A DNA stretch of 64,000 nucleotides from Turbatrix aceti (Eukaryota > Nematoda > Chromadorea > Rhabditida > Panagrolaimidae): NCBI GenBank assembly GCA_963969345.1, contig OZ017768.1:496001-560000 (forward strand). Reading direction: 5' to 3'. A model generated the notes under the pieces. It saw only the letters and a program-made list of their open reading frames with translations, ran no database searches and was not told the origin of the DNA. Numbering within the stretch: the stretch's first letter is position 1; the number at the start of each line of letters is the position of its first letter. The position numbers were made by a program, and so were the translations under genes. This document shows positions 23,162-33,530 of this stretch, piece by piece.

Positions 23162-23693
23162 GCACAACTAGCTGTATACATACTGTAGCCAGTTGATGAT
23201 AACACGGCGTGCATGGGTAGAGAAAAACTGTTCAAAATTCCGTTATTTTGCCGGCTTTGAATCAAAAAAATTACTTTCTTTTTGTAACGCGGTCACATTC
23301 CCAGCAGCGGCTTCACTAATTGTTATTGTTCTTTTTGTGCTCTTAATGAAGTTTTGCAATTTTTTTAACGATGTTGTAAACCCCACAATTTCTTACGAGT
23401 CTACACACACGTTTCGGGGTCCGGAAGACCTTGTTTCACAGAAATCCATAAAAAAACAGGGGCTTGCTTTGTTAATGGTGATGGCGTGAAATTTGTTGTT
23501 TTGCAGTGATTCGGAATTGTATGCGTGAAGAAAATAAATTATTGCAACAAGCATGTCAAGACCTTTTTGCTATGGAAGATAACTTGCACTTTAGCACGCT
23601 GCCTGAAAGGAATTTTGGTCCAAACCAATTTTTTTGATCAAAATCGAATAGATTTTTTTATTTATTCGTTCGGAAACGAAACAGTAACAACAG
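23162..23693. other. Convergent intergenic region
   Basis: This lies between the stop codon of the WD-repeat gene and that of the lectin-like gene. It presumably contains both 3' UTRs; AATAAA is visible at about 23531 on the plus strand. A 98-codon open frame at 23193-23489 with one hydrophobic stretch lacks any supporting signal and is not annotated as a gene. Confidence 0.45.
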
Positions 23694-25212
23694 TTATGGC
23701 ATAGTGTACTGACAGATAAAAGCAAATTCTCCTGTCTTAATGAAAGACGCCGTGTAATCATCGGTGTATCCGTCTTCTTTCAGCACCGCAAAATACTCGT
23801 TATTATAGCCATTAGACGGTCCATTCATGATGTCAAGCGGCACATTCAAAGGAGTGCCGTCGTAGTTAACAAAAATTTCCTCACTCGCGTCGCAGGGGAT
23901 GTATTCGCCGAGAACAAGTGTTTTATCAGTGCGTCCCTGAGAAAAATAGCTGTCGGGATGAATTGCTTCTTGATCTGGAAAATATTTACTTTTGATACAA
24001 TATTTACTAACAGCCGTGAAAAACGTACGCAAAAACTCCTGTTCTTCGCGGCTGAGGAGAGCCACGGGACGAGCATCCGGATGCAGGAGTGTGCAGACGT
24101 CCGCGAGGTTACAACCGTCAAAATCATTTTTTAAAGTAGCGTAGCACCTTGTAACACCGCCAAAAGTTGCATTGACATTAAAACCTACAGGACATGGCTG
24201 GGGGCGGGGGTCAAATACTTCCCGACCAACTTCACAGATGGATCCCAAATGATAGGATTCTGATTCGTCCAGGTTTTCAAGTTTTCCTTCTTTGCTTAGA
24301 AAAACCAGACGTGCTGAAAAATAAAAATTGTGAGAAATGATTTTAAAAAATACCTAACCATCTTTTTGCATGATATCAATTGGAACTGTCATTTTGCTGC
24401 CATCAGTATTGAAAAATTCATTTCTGATTGTCAACAGGTTGCACGGGATGTGCGCGCCAATAAAATATCCTCGCTCAGGCACTGGACCATTAAACGGGCC
24501 CTTTAAGCTGGCTCTTGTAAGCTGTAGCTTTGCAGTTCTGGTTCGTACAATAGCAAGGTGAGCATCGGGACCCAAGACTGAGCACAAAGCATCTGGGTTA
24601 CAGGTGTCGCCAAATTTCTGCGGCGCAATAAAAGCAATGCATCTTTCAATGTTGTCAATGGTTAAAGATCTGAAAGGCGCCTTGCATCGTTGAAGTTCGC
24701 AAATCGCAGTCTGATAAGAGATTGCGCCGACAGAGACCACTTTTGTTTGACTGTTTTTGGGAGTAAGCACAACAACTTCGCCCTCACCAAGTGTGTTGAT
24801 CGGAACGGATAAATTTGTGCCATCGGTATTGATTAATTGTTTTGATTCACATTCTCTGTACATGCCAATGAGAAAGTACGAACTGGCGGCGAGTTGCTGA
24901 TCTGCTGATTTCAATGCTTTACGCGCAAGATAGTCTGAAATCACCATTTTTTCAAGTCATCTGAAACTTTCAATCCAACTTACTGATAACGTCTTTGGCG
25001 ACAAAGGACCGAGGAATTGCGAGCGCCGAATCGTTGCCTAGAGCAGTTTTGCAGACATCATTTGGATTGCAAGGATCTACGGTATCTTTAATTGAAACCA
25101 GAGCATAACAACGATGAATTCCATTGACGTACCGCTCGGCATAGCCCCTAGGGCAACCAGCAGTCACACCGCCGACAAGAACCAAAGCTGAAATAAAAGC
25201 AAACGACTTCAT
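23694..25212 (-). CDS. Secreted protein with three degenerate C-type-lectin-like domains
   Basis: Three exons on the minus strand, 25212-24984, 24934-24359 and 24313-23694, give 474 residues. A signal peptide (MKSFAFISALVLVGGVTAG) is followed by three tandem units of about 150 residues. Each unit starts with a CP.GF/CPRGY-type motif and a CY/CI, then D.CN...VC..LGPDA..AI.R....FL, NTDG/NYDG, and ends in IC or FICQY. This is the order of the C-type lectin fold (C..A.LA.I.S..E..FL ... DG ... FICE), but the usual WIG and WND residues are missing. Nematode proteins of this kind are secreted, often immune or glycan-binding. The start is the ATG at 25212; a TTG further up is not used. A 33-nt stretch near 23976-24008 has intron-like borders but is in frame. 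Confidence 0.65.
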
Positions 25213-25412
25213 TTGAAATAACAATGAGCTTGATCCTCCCGGCTATATATTTCCTTCTGAGAGTGATGCAATTTTATTTTCGTCGTTTTGCTAAAAAAAC
25301 AATTGTGTTGATCAGATCCAACTCCATGTCAACAATTTTTTAACATTGAAGAATAAAAACAACTTGCACTTTAGCGTTCAGATAAAAAAAAAGCTCGTTT
25401 ATCTCTCTCAAG

Positions 25413-25420
25413 ATTTGCAT
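25413..25420 (+). promoter_or_regulatory. ATTTGCAT octamer, upstream of family member 1
   Basis: AAGATTTGCATTGC surrounds this site, 58 bp before the ATG at 25478. The same octamer stands at nearly the same distance before the other members of this family. Confidence 0.5.
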
Positions 25421-25477
25421 TGCCATTATCAGTGCAATTTAAAAGCATGCTTGATCACTTGTTGTGCATTCGCAATC

Positions 25478-25793
25478 ATGCAGTCGGACGACCCTTCACC
25501 TTCGGGTAAAGATGGTATCCTTCCACCGAAACAGGCTGTCCCCTATCCAAGCTATACACCTGCTGGTCTTTGTCCTCCCGAAGAGCATCAAGCTTGTAAG
25601 TTTTCTTTGTGCACTTAAACCGCCAGTTTAAAAAAAATTGTTTTTAGTCATGCGTCTCATTAAATTAATTGCGGTACTTTTCATCGGGGCCGGCATCTGC
25701 ATTACTGTACTTATTGTTATCATTTTTCTACTTACGTTGGGTATTATTATGCGACATCGGGCTTTGACTTCGAATCATACTATGACCTATTAG
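25478..25793 (+). CDS. Proline-rich single-pass membrane protein, family member 1
   Basis: Two exons, 25478-25595 and 25648-25793, give 87 residues; the intron is 52 nt and enters after codon position 1. The N-terminal half is polar and Pro/Tyr-rich (LPPKQAVPYPSYTPAG). Exon 2 encodes one long hydrophobic segment (about residues 47-72, FIGAGICITVLIVIIFLLTL) and a short His/Arg/Thr tail. The N-terminus MQSDDPSPS resembles MQSNDASSS of the 31,979 gene and MKSDDAST of the broken copy at 36.7 kb. AATAAA follows 8 bp after the stop. Together with the genes at 28.9-36.7 kb it forms a family of unknown function. It is the only member on the plus strand. Confidence 0.6.
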
Positions 25794-26347
25794 TAAGCGA
25801 AATAAAGTGTTAAGCGTGATGCGTATTATGAATAATTTAGGTTGGGACTAGCGTTGTCGAACAAGCCAAATCGTGGAGTCAAGTTTTCGAGCGGCTCGGC
25901 TCGACTTAATTTGCTTAATATCGTGATATCATGTTGATATTACTTCTGTGATATCATAATATTTTTACATATACGAGTTTTTAGGATGCTAAATGCCTGG
26001 ATGCCAGGCCCTGGCCATAAACATGAAAAATAAAATTTTATAAAAAAAAATTTTCATTGCATCAAAATCATCTGGAAGCAGCTATGACTCTATTTGCCAT
26101 AGATCTCATTCTAACGAGTGTACATTTATGCACGTAGAGAAACAAGCGCTAAACAAAGACATGGTTCAGCAGTTCGCCATTTAACCCGACCAACATCCGT
26201 CAATAAATATCTAACATCTGCACGGCACAACACACTTCACTGACCCTCGAACTCACGGTTCATCCTTCCTTCCCCGCGCACCCTGTCCACCATGGTGGTG
26301 TTGTTGTCATTTGGCTTTCTTCGACCGGCTCTTGTCTGCGGCACACG
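25794..26347. other. Spacer, no gene seen
   Basis: Contains ATC/GATATCA-rich sequence at 25915-25970 resembling the inside of the hAT-type element at 30.3-30.9 kb, and a 30-codon upstream frame starting at 26292 that overlaps the next gene's start in another frame. Confidence 0.4.
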
Positions 26348-28188
26348 ATGTCTGCAGAAAAAAAAGTCAGGCCTGCAAGTTTAGAAAAACTTGAGACTTT
26401 CACAGCTTCTTGCTGGAATGCTTTGACTTTTGCCGCTCTATTGTATGCTTTTATCTTCGTACTGGTAATTGGTCTGCTCCCAGGCTTTGCTTTGGTATTT
26501 CTGCCGTTTTACGGGTACTACCAGCGGGTATTTGTCAACAATACAGGCTGGGAAAATACTGAAGCTTTGTGCCACGTTTATGCTCAAGTTTGGAACACTG
26601 TTCAATTTCAAGGGGTAAGTTATTCAGGGATTGCCTACGTTCAGAAAAATTGAACTTTCTTCTTGGGAAATAACGCTGATATGCGATATATATCTGCGTG
26701 TATAATGCGTATCTGCCGATCAGTCAATCGCGCTCGCACTTCGCATGTTGCTGGCAACTTTCCAATTCTAAGAAACTGCAAACTAACATAAGTTTTCAAA
26801 TTGTCGAACAAAAATTTATTTATAGGAAGACGTCACTCGCAATCCGTACGATAGAGTTGATATTAGCAGCGAGTATGACTTTTCACGCTTAATTTTATTC
26901 GTTTCAATTTTTTACAACCTGATTTGGCTATTAACTATCCAACTTTTTTCAAACTTTCTGTACAACTACTGTAAATCCAAGCTACAATGGTTCAATATTA
27001 TGGTCATGATGCTATCATTCGGCTGCCAGGCTGCACTTGTTTATTTCGACTTTCTGTTGAGTGCCAAATGCCAGAAATACATCATGATGATTACGTTAGA
27101 CAATTTCCCTTTCTACAGTTGTCTTCGTGTCTTATTGATTATCGTACTCATCGGTTACAACATCCGAGTTATCATTAAGTCAGCCAACGGAATTTTCATT
27201 TGCGTCAACGATGTTTCCGGAAGTGCCTTCCGGTACATCAAATCGACCAAAATCATCGACTTTGATCGTGCCATCCCTGCATGCAGTGTTCGGAGTCTTT
27301 TTTCTTGGAAAAAAGTGAGGGATCTCATTGATTGGCTTATTAGTGTCCGAACCATGACCCTCTTCTACCTGCCGGTTGTTCTGGGACTGATGAGTTTTCT
27401 TATTGTCAAAGACGCTTACTACCAGCATGCTGGCATCGAAGTCGCTGGATCAATTGATCCTCTTGCGGCTTGCTACATCCGAACCCGGGTTTCTAATCTT
27501 TATCATTGGGAGGGTGTGAGTTCTTATTTAAAAAATAGTTTCTACAATTTATGATACCGTACCGTACTTTTAGGAAGTAACAATGAACGACTTTACAAAC
27601 AATGAAAAAATAAGAAATGACGCGTTGTACAAATTTGTGCATCAGCGAGCACTCAAAGTCCAAAAAGTACTAGGTGACGATGCGAACCTGATTGCCTGCT
27701 GCTACATCGTACTCGTAATGGTGACATTTCTCGGCATTGCTATTCTACCACGAATTCACTACCAATATCCGTCTTTTAACCGATGTGTGGTGATTCCCCT
27801 TTGGCTTTATTTTGCGAGCATTTGTCTCACTTCTACTTACTTGGATGATTACCACCTGAACGGTCTATGCCAAGATTTTTATAAAACTCCAACTGGGTTT
27901 CAACAGAAATGCTCTATCATTCTGTGGATGTTATTCTACTACCTATGCTGTGTTATTGGTCTTTTGGAATTTTATTTTGAATCAAAATGCGTTTGGCTGG
28001 TTACTTTACGAGGATCTGGCGTTTACATTTACGCTAGATATTTTGAGAGCGTAAAAAAGCACAATTTAAAGAAATTTGTGAAATCACTAAAGAAAAATGA
28101 AAATCTCGAAAGCGGATACATACATGAGAATGCAATGAAATGCTTTGAAACGAGATGTGAACAGAAGCAGTCTATTTACGTTGTTTGA
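26348..28188 (+). CDS. Polytopic membrane protein, unknown family
   Basis: Three exons, 26348-26614, 26826-27515 and 27574-28188, all joined in phase 0, give 523 residues. About eight hydrophobic segments are visible: a long pair near 26-52 (TFAALLYAFIFVLVIGLL), then segments beginning at about residues 112 (LILFVSIFYNLIWLL), 145, 180 and 258 (LFYLPVVLGLMSFLIV), 355 (IACCYIVLVMVTFLGIAIL), 390 and 420. The C-terminus is basic and soluble. The layout is not that of Srt or other serpentine receptors that I recognise, and no transporter or channel signature was found. AATAAA occurs at about 28283. The start is the first in-frame ATG after an overlapping upstream frame. It could be an orphan chemoreceptor or a nematode-specific transporter; this is not decidable by eye. 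Confidence 0.7.
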
Positions 28189-28866
28189 TTGCTTACAGCT
28201 TTTCTTATTGTTGGCTATTTGCTTTTTTGCCGAAATGTGTTTTTTTTCGAAACTTATAAATTTTGTTGTTTAATCACAAAATGAATAAAATTCTGTATAA
28301 ATTTTATTTTTGTTATTTTGAGCCCCTTAAAAATACAAAATAACAATCTTTCAGACTAATTTTTTTCCTGTTTTATCTTATTTGCAGCTTGTGGATATCA
28401 GTGAATTGTACTAACATAACTTTTCGACTCCCCGACTCTGAAGTCCGCGTCGACATCCATCGACAGAGATAGATGTCCCATGATATTTATTGTATGTAAT
28501 GTGTTACTAACCATTGAGAAGGACCGTACAGTAAATAAAAAAAATAAAAAAGCAGCCCATTTGAGGAACGCCCGGCTAGCTAAACGCTCTCAACAGAACA
28601 AATAATTATCGGTGGCCTAAACTGCCTCAAATCGTGAAACAAACGTTTTTCATTATTTTTTCGCTAAAACAACGCTTTATATTTTGGTTCCTGCCAGGTT
28701 TTTTGCAACTATATTTCCCGAGAACGCCCTTCATTTCCTCTTGTTTTCGTACAGTTTATCAGAATCAAGTATATTATTAAAATATATTAATCAGTCAAAA
28801 GGAAAGATACTTTTTTAGCCATGTTAACCTTTGTTGTTAGTTAGCCTTTGTCGACGACAGTATCAT
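28189..28866. other. Convergent spacer, no gene seen
   Basis: AT-rich. Presumably holds the 3' UTR of the polytopic protein gene and, from the other side, that of the proline-rich membrane-protein gene ending at 28867. Short GTCGAC/GACTCC-type repeats occur at 28430-28475. Confidence 0.4.
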
Positions 28867-31800
28867 CTACGCAGTCGTAGACTTAATCGTGGACGCCGCC
28901 GATGACGATATCATCGACGCAGTCGTAGACTTTATCAGGGACGCTGTCGACGACTTCATCTCTATATACTCTACCACACCCACAATAGCAGCAGCCGCTA
29001 TAGCATGAAACAAGGAAAGTACAACAGCAAAGCAAAGGCAACAACAATAAGTACCGATCAGTATTTTCACGACAATTGATGGTATTACTTAAAAAATAAT
29101 TATTTTTTAGTGTTTAAAAGGGACTCTGCGAGCCGATTTGAGGTCGGCGACCCAGCTAATTTACAACTTCAAATGTTTTGTGCCCAAGTTGTAGGGGGGC
29201 CTATGGGAGACTCCAAATGGGCCATAATAGATTTTTCAGATCCCGGATTCTGGAGCTAGGGCTTCTCGAATGTTTCGACGCCAAAATTTCAAACTGCTTC
29301 TAAAAATCTGGTTTTTGCCATACAGGGGTATCTTGGCACGAGAAATTGACTGGTGTATTCAGATTTTTCAAAAAACATCTGACTTTTTTGAAAAAATTGA
29401 TTTTCTTCAATTTACCTGTTTTTACCGTCAAAAATTGGCTGTGGCGTCCGAGAGAGGATCCTCCAGCGGGTTTTGACACCGGAATCTGAAAGGCCGTATT
29501 TTTTTACGTCGATTGAGGTATTACACAAAAAAAATTATGTCCCTTTATTTGACCAACACTAGGCTTGTATGGCGCGCACTTGGTAAAAAAACACCTTTGT
29601 CGAGTTTCCGAAATGAATATTTTTATAGTTGGAAAAATCTAATTTGTGGTTTCCGGGGGTAGTTTGGCACGAGAAATCGACTGGCGTATTCAGATTTCTC
29701 AAAAAACATCTGATTTTTATGAAAAACTTGATGGTTGATGTTATACCGTTATTTACCGTCACAAAATCGGCTGCAGCGCCCGAGGGAGAATCTTCCAGGC
29801 AGTTTTGATGCCAGAATCGGTTTCCCCATCTTTTTCTACGTCGATTGATGTATAACACAGAAAAATTGAGGTGCCTTTCTTTGACCATAGCCAGGTTTTT
29901 ATCGCGCGCAGTAGGTGCAAACACCCTTTTTTGCGTCATTGACCGAAAAAGACGTGTGCGCGCGTAACAGGAGTCATGTTCAAAAAAAAGCCCTGAAGCC
30001 AATTTTTGTTTTATATGCTCACGGTCACCTGGGTGTGTTCAGGCATGTCCCAAATATTGTTTTTAGCGACCTGCGCTGATCATCCGATTATTTTGTGTAT
30101 TGTCACTGGCATTGAAAAAACATGAAACTGAAATATCGTAATTTACCGCTTTAATTATCTGATAAGGAGCGCAAGTCGCTAAAAACAATCTTTGGGACCT
30201 GTCTAAACATACCCAGGTGACCGTAAGCACATAAAACAAAAATTGGCTTCAGGGCTTTTTTTTGAACATGACTCCTGTTTAGTGTTTATCTGATACCGTT
30301 TTTTTGATATCATGATCTGATCTGATACTTAAAAAAGTATCATGATCTGATACTGATATCAGGTTGAAGGAAAAAAAACGTGCCTGACTGATAGTAACCT
30401 GATATCAGGCTGATATCATGATATCAGTCTGATATCGTGATATCTGTCTGATATGAAAAAAATCCCACAAAAAATCTCAAATTCAATTTCATTTGAATAA
30501 ATAACATGCAATGTCGTCGTTTAGAAAAACTAGTAAAAAAAGTGAATCTTCAAAATCTCTCAAGAGAATTTCTCCGGAGAATATCCGGAGATTCTTTCGG
30601 ATAAAAAAAATTTCGCAGAAGATTTCAGTGTTCAAAAATAAAAAATAACAAAAAAAATGACGGTAAAACCTAGTTTTTATACTCCGGAGATTTTTTCACG
30701 GATTGTAATCTCTCCCGAAATTTTGCCACACTGCTTTAAACCCGCTTTTTATTGTTGCTTCCGTTTTTTTGATCGAGATATCAGTATCATGATACTTTTT
30801 TCCGAGATCATGATACTGACTGATATTGATTTTTGCTATCATGATATCATGTTGATCTTTCAAAATTCTTGCCTGACTGATACTGATCTGATATCAGTAT
30901 CAGTATCAGACCCTGATATCAGGCTAAACCTGATATCAGATAAACACTACTCCTGTTACGCGCGCGCACGTCTTTTTCGGTCAATGACGCAAAAAAGGGT
31001 GTTTGCACCTAGTGCGCGCGATAAAAACCTGGCTATGGTCAAAGAAAGGCACCTCAATTTTTCTGTGTTATACATCAATCGACGTCGAAAAAGATGGGGA
31101 AACCGATTTTGACATCAAAACTGCCTGGAAGATTCTCCCTCGGGCGCTGCAGCCGATTTTGTGACGGTAAATAACGGTAAAACATCAACCATCAAGTTTT
31201 TCATAAAAATCAGATGTTTTTTGAGAAATCTGAATACACCAGTCGATTTCTCGTGCCAAAATACCCCCGGAAACAACAAATTAGATTTTTCCAACTATAA
31301 AAATATTCATTTCGGAAACTCGACAAAGGTGTTTTTTTACCAAGTGCGCGCCATACAAGCCTAGTGTTGGTCAAATAAAGGGACATAATTTTTTTTGTGT
31401 AATACCTCAATCGACGTAAAAAAATACGGCCTTTCAGATTCCGGTGTCAAAACCCGCTGGAGGATCCTCTCTCGGACGCCACAGCCAATTTTTGACGGTA
31501 AAAACAGGTAAATTGAAGAAAATCAATTTTTTCAAAAAAGTCAGATGTTTTTTGAAAAATCTGAATACACCAGTCAATTTCTCGTGCCAAGATACCCCTG
31601 TATGGCAAAAACCAGATTTTTAGAAGCAGTTTGAAATTTTGGCGTCGAAACATTCGAGAAGCCCTAGCTCCAGAATCCGGGATCTGAAAAATCTATTATG
31701 GCCCATTTGGAGTCTCCCATAGGCCCCCCTACAACTTGGGCACAAAACATTTGAAGTTGTAAATTAGCTGGGTCGCGGCCTCCACCTTATTCCAAAATCG

Positions 31801-31979
31801 GCTCGCAGAGTCCCTCTTAAATAGCAAGCTGACTTACGAGGCTTCTGTTGATAGAATCCATTCCGATAAGTATAGTTGTGACCGGCGTATTGAATCCGAG
31901 CGGGAGGATGGGGTGGAAGTGGTGGAGGGTTATTGTGTTCATTGTTGGGAGGTGAAGATGAAGCGTCGTTCGACTGCAT
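28867..31979 (-). CDS. Proline-rich single-pass membrane protein, family member 2 (intron filled by an element)
   Basis: Exon 1 (31979-31838) and exon 2 (29087-28867) join in phase 1 to give 120 residues. Exon 1 encodes a Pro-rich stretch (NNPPPLPPHPPARIQY). Exon 2 begins just before a Cys-rich hydrophobic segment (LIGTYCCCLCFAVVLSLFHA) and ends in a Ser/Thr/Ala tail with KSTTAS-like repeats. The 2.75-kb intron is almost wholly the palindromic element at 29118-31816; without it the intron would be about 47 nt, like those of the sister genes (42-57 nt). Evidence for the join is the matching phase, the canonical donor (C|GTAAGT), a TTTTTTAAG acceptor, and a membrane segment like that of family member 3. 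The acceptor AAG is weaker than the usual CAG. Whether it is still spliced correctly is unknown. Confidence 0.55.
29118..31816. mobile_element. Large palindromic TTAA-flanked element
   Basis: The ends read AAGGGACTCTGCGAGCCGAT and, inverted, GAGGGACTCTGCGAGCCGAT. Both are bordered by TTAA (29114-29117 and 31817-31820), the target of piggyBac-type elements, although the ends lack the usual CCY start. The arms match over about 970 bp each around a loop at about 30081-30168. The right arm is interrupted by a hAT-type insertion at 30280-30949. No transposase is recognised. A diverged relative with the same TTAA ends lies at 53207-54247. It sits inside the intron of family member 2. Confidence 0.75.
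30280..30949. mobile_element. hAT-type MITE with 8-bp target duplication
   Basis: The element starts TAGTGTTTATCTGATA and ends TATCAGATAAACACTA, matching the YARNG end rule of hAT transposons. It is flanked by an exact 8-bp direct repeat CTCCTGTT (30272-30279 and 30950-30957). The interior is packed with GATATCATGATATCAG-type palindromes and GGAGATTCTCC-like motifs. It has no coding capacity. The opposite arm of the host palindrome (about 29964-29971, inverse) retains the uninterrupted CTCCTGTTACGCGCG site, so both the insertion and its borders are directly visible. Confidence 0.88.
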
Positions 31980-32033
31980 GTTCGGGGCGATACTTTGCGC
32001 AACAATGCGCATGAAAAACATCCAATTCTTTTT

Positions 32034-32041
32034 ATGCAAAT
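32034..32041 (-). promoter_or_regulatory. ATTTGCAT octamer, upstream of family member 2
   Basis: On the minus strand CAAAATTTGCATAAA, 55 bp before the ATG at 31979. Shared with the sister genes. Confidence 0.5.
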
Positions 32042-32179
32042 TTTGAAGACTTTATGATCCCTTCCCCTAAATTACATCAGTTTGAAAAAAATTAACAAAT
32101 TTGTGATCAACGTTAGAAAAAAACTCAGACGCCTAAATCAATAAAACTTTGTTCCAAGCAGACTTTAGGCAACAAAACG

Positions 32180-32632
32180 TTATTTATGTATCATCATAAT
32201 CTCATCACTATCATATCCAGGTGTCGTAGTCATAGTACGATTCTTGCGTTTCAACGATTTTGAAGCATCGGCAGCAATGACGAGTATCAAAACAAAGCAT
32301 AAACAAAAACCCAGACAGATGCAGCCGAGAAGTCGTTGTCCTTCTAAAAAATCAGATTATTTCACAATTTTGATTTCGTAATCCGAAAAAAAAAACATAC
32401 CAGAATCGTTATTGTTGGTATTCGACACGTGCTCCGTGGTTAAACGATCGATTGTTACCGATATGGTACTGTTGGCACCTGGCGTCGCCACATGCGATAA
32501 TTTTTGTGATTTGCTCGAACGTTGAGAACCACTATGGGAATGCTGGGAAGATTTTGAATTGCCTCTGTCGGCAGGTTTGTAGGGTGAACTTGTTTCTGCA
32601 GTAGACAGACTGCTCTGTTTCTTGCTACGCAT
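32180..32632 (-). CDS. Ser-rich single-pass membrane protein, family member 3
   Basis: Exons 32632-32401 and 32343-32180 join in phase 1 over a 57-nt intron to give 131 residues. The N-terminal 77 residues are Ser/Lys/Gln-rich (SKSSQHSHSGSQRSSKSQKL). Exon 2 starts EGQRLLGC and contains one Cys-containing membrane segment (CICLGFCLCFVLILVIAA) followed by a basic then acidic tail ending in IMMIHK. The exon plan and intron phase equal those of members 1, 2, 4, 5 and 6, though the N-terminus has Ser instead of Pro. Function unknown. Confidence 0.6.
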
Positions 32633-32687
32633 TGCAAAAAATGATTGCTAAGACGGCATTGTATTCGAAAGTGCAATGATATTTGTA

Positions 32688-32695
32688 ATGCAAAT
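32688..32695 (-). promoter_or_regulatory. ATTTGCAT octamer, upstream of family member 3
   Basis: On the minus strand AAGATTTGCATTACAAAT, 56 bp before the ATG at 32632. Confidence 0.5.
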
Positions 32696-32778
32696 CTTGG
32701 CAACTCCTGAACACCTACATTTTTATTTATTTACGAACATTCACAAATGAACAAAGTAACTATCAGCACGTAGGATGT

Positions 32779-33277
32779 TTACCAGCGATAATGATGATGG
32801 TGGTAGCCGTAATAATCGGGGCCATAGTATCGACTCCTGTAGTACACTGTGGAGTTTGAATTATTACCAATATTTGCCACTGTGCAGGCTAACACAATTA
32901 GAAAACACAAAATGACACAAGCAACGCAAAAAACTTGATTGAATTGCATATTTCTTGCAATTTCAGACTGAATAACTGAAAACCAAAAGTTTGAACAGTA
33001 CAAGGTTCGACAAAAACTCACGAGGGTCATTGGAGACGACGTTTGTTATGAGCTCGCCGGTGTAGGGATTTCTCGCATGCGTTACAATCGTGTTGGTGGG
33101 AACAGATTGCTGCATGACCACAGGCGAAGCATTTTGGGGGTAACCCTGTTGGGGTTGATATGGACTAGCCTGCACAGGTGGATTTGTACCATCCGGTCCA
33201 GGTGCATAAGGTGTACCCTGGCTCTGAGTGTAGGGTGAATTCGTTTCTGGATAGAGAGGGGGGGCACCCAGTTGCAT
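32779..33277 (-). CDS. Pro/Gln/Tyr-rich single-pass membrane protein, family member 4
   Basis: Exons 33277-33022 and 32975-32779 join in phase 1 over a 46-nt intron, giving 150 residues. The N-terminal half is rich in Pro, Gln and Tyr and starts MQLGAPPLYPE, which contains a PPxY motif of the kind bound by WW domains. It ends in NVVSNDP at the intron, like the NDV and NDS ends of its neighbours. Exon 2 has one Cys-rich membrane segment (FCVACVILCFLIVLACTVA) and a Tyr/His-rich tail (YGYHHHHYRW). Architecture recalls cysteine-rich tail-anchored proteins of the CYSTM kind, but homology is not shown. Function unknown. Confidence 0.65.
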
Positions 33278-33338
33278 GTTAGTCAACTCCAAAAAATGAT
33301 TGAGCGCAGTCGGCACTTTTTGAAACTGTGTTTTTCTA

Positions 33339-33346
33339 ATGCAAAT
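33339..33346 (-). promoter_or_regulatory. ATTTGCAT octamer, upstream of family member 4
   Basis: On the minus strand ATAATTTGCATTAGAAAA, 62 bp before the ATG at 33277. Confidence 0.5.
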
Positions 33347-33465
33347 TATCGATATCTGCAAACTATAGCAGTAGACATGTAATTTTTTATAATAACAGCA
33401 AATTCGTATTAATCGAATTTGAATTTCCAAAAACAATAAATATTCTTTTGAAAGTAATTTGTTAA

Positions 33466-33530
33466 ACACTCACGGGAATCATTGGAAACGATCGTTTGTA
33501 TTATAACAACTCGGGCGATAAACGGATCCT
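33466..33530 (-). pseudogene. Fragment of a proline-rich family gene (exon 1 end)
   Basis: This 65-bp stretch matches the end of exon 1 and the splice donor of family member 4 (33014-33070), including the AATGAYYCYCGTGAG junction, but the rest of the gene is missing. It is read as a leftover from tandem duplication of the family. Confidence 0.5.

Noticed and set aside
23193..23489. 98-codon plus-strand frame with a hydrophobic stretch
   Set aside because: Sits in the convergent 3' region with no splice, promoter or family support; more likely 3' UTR.
29559..31112. Frames of about 150 codons on opposite strands within the 29-31.8 kb palindrome
   Set aside because: They mirror each other because of the inverted arms and have no protein family or codon pattern of genes.
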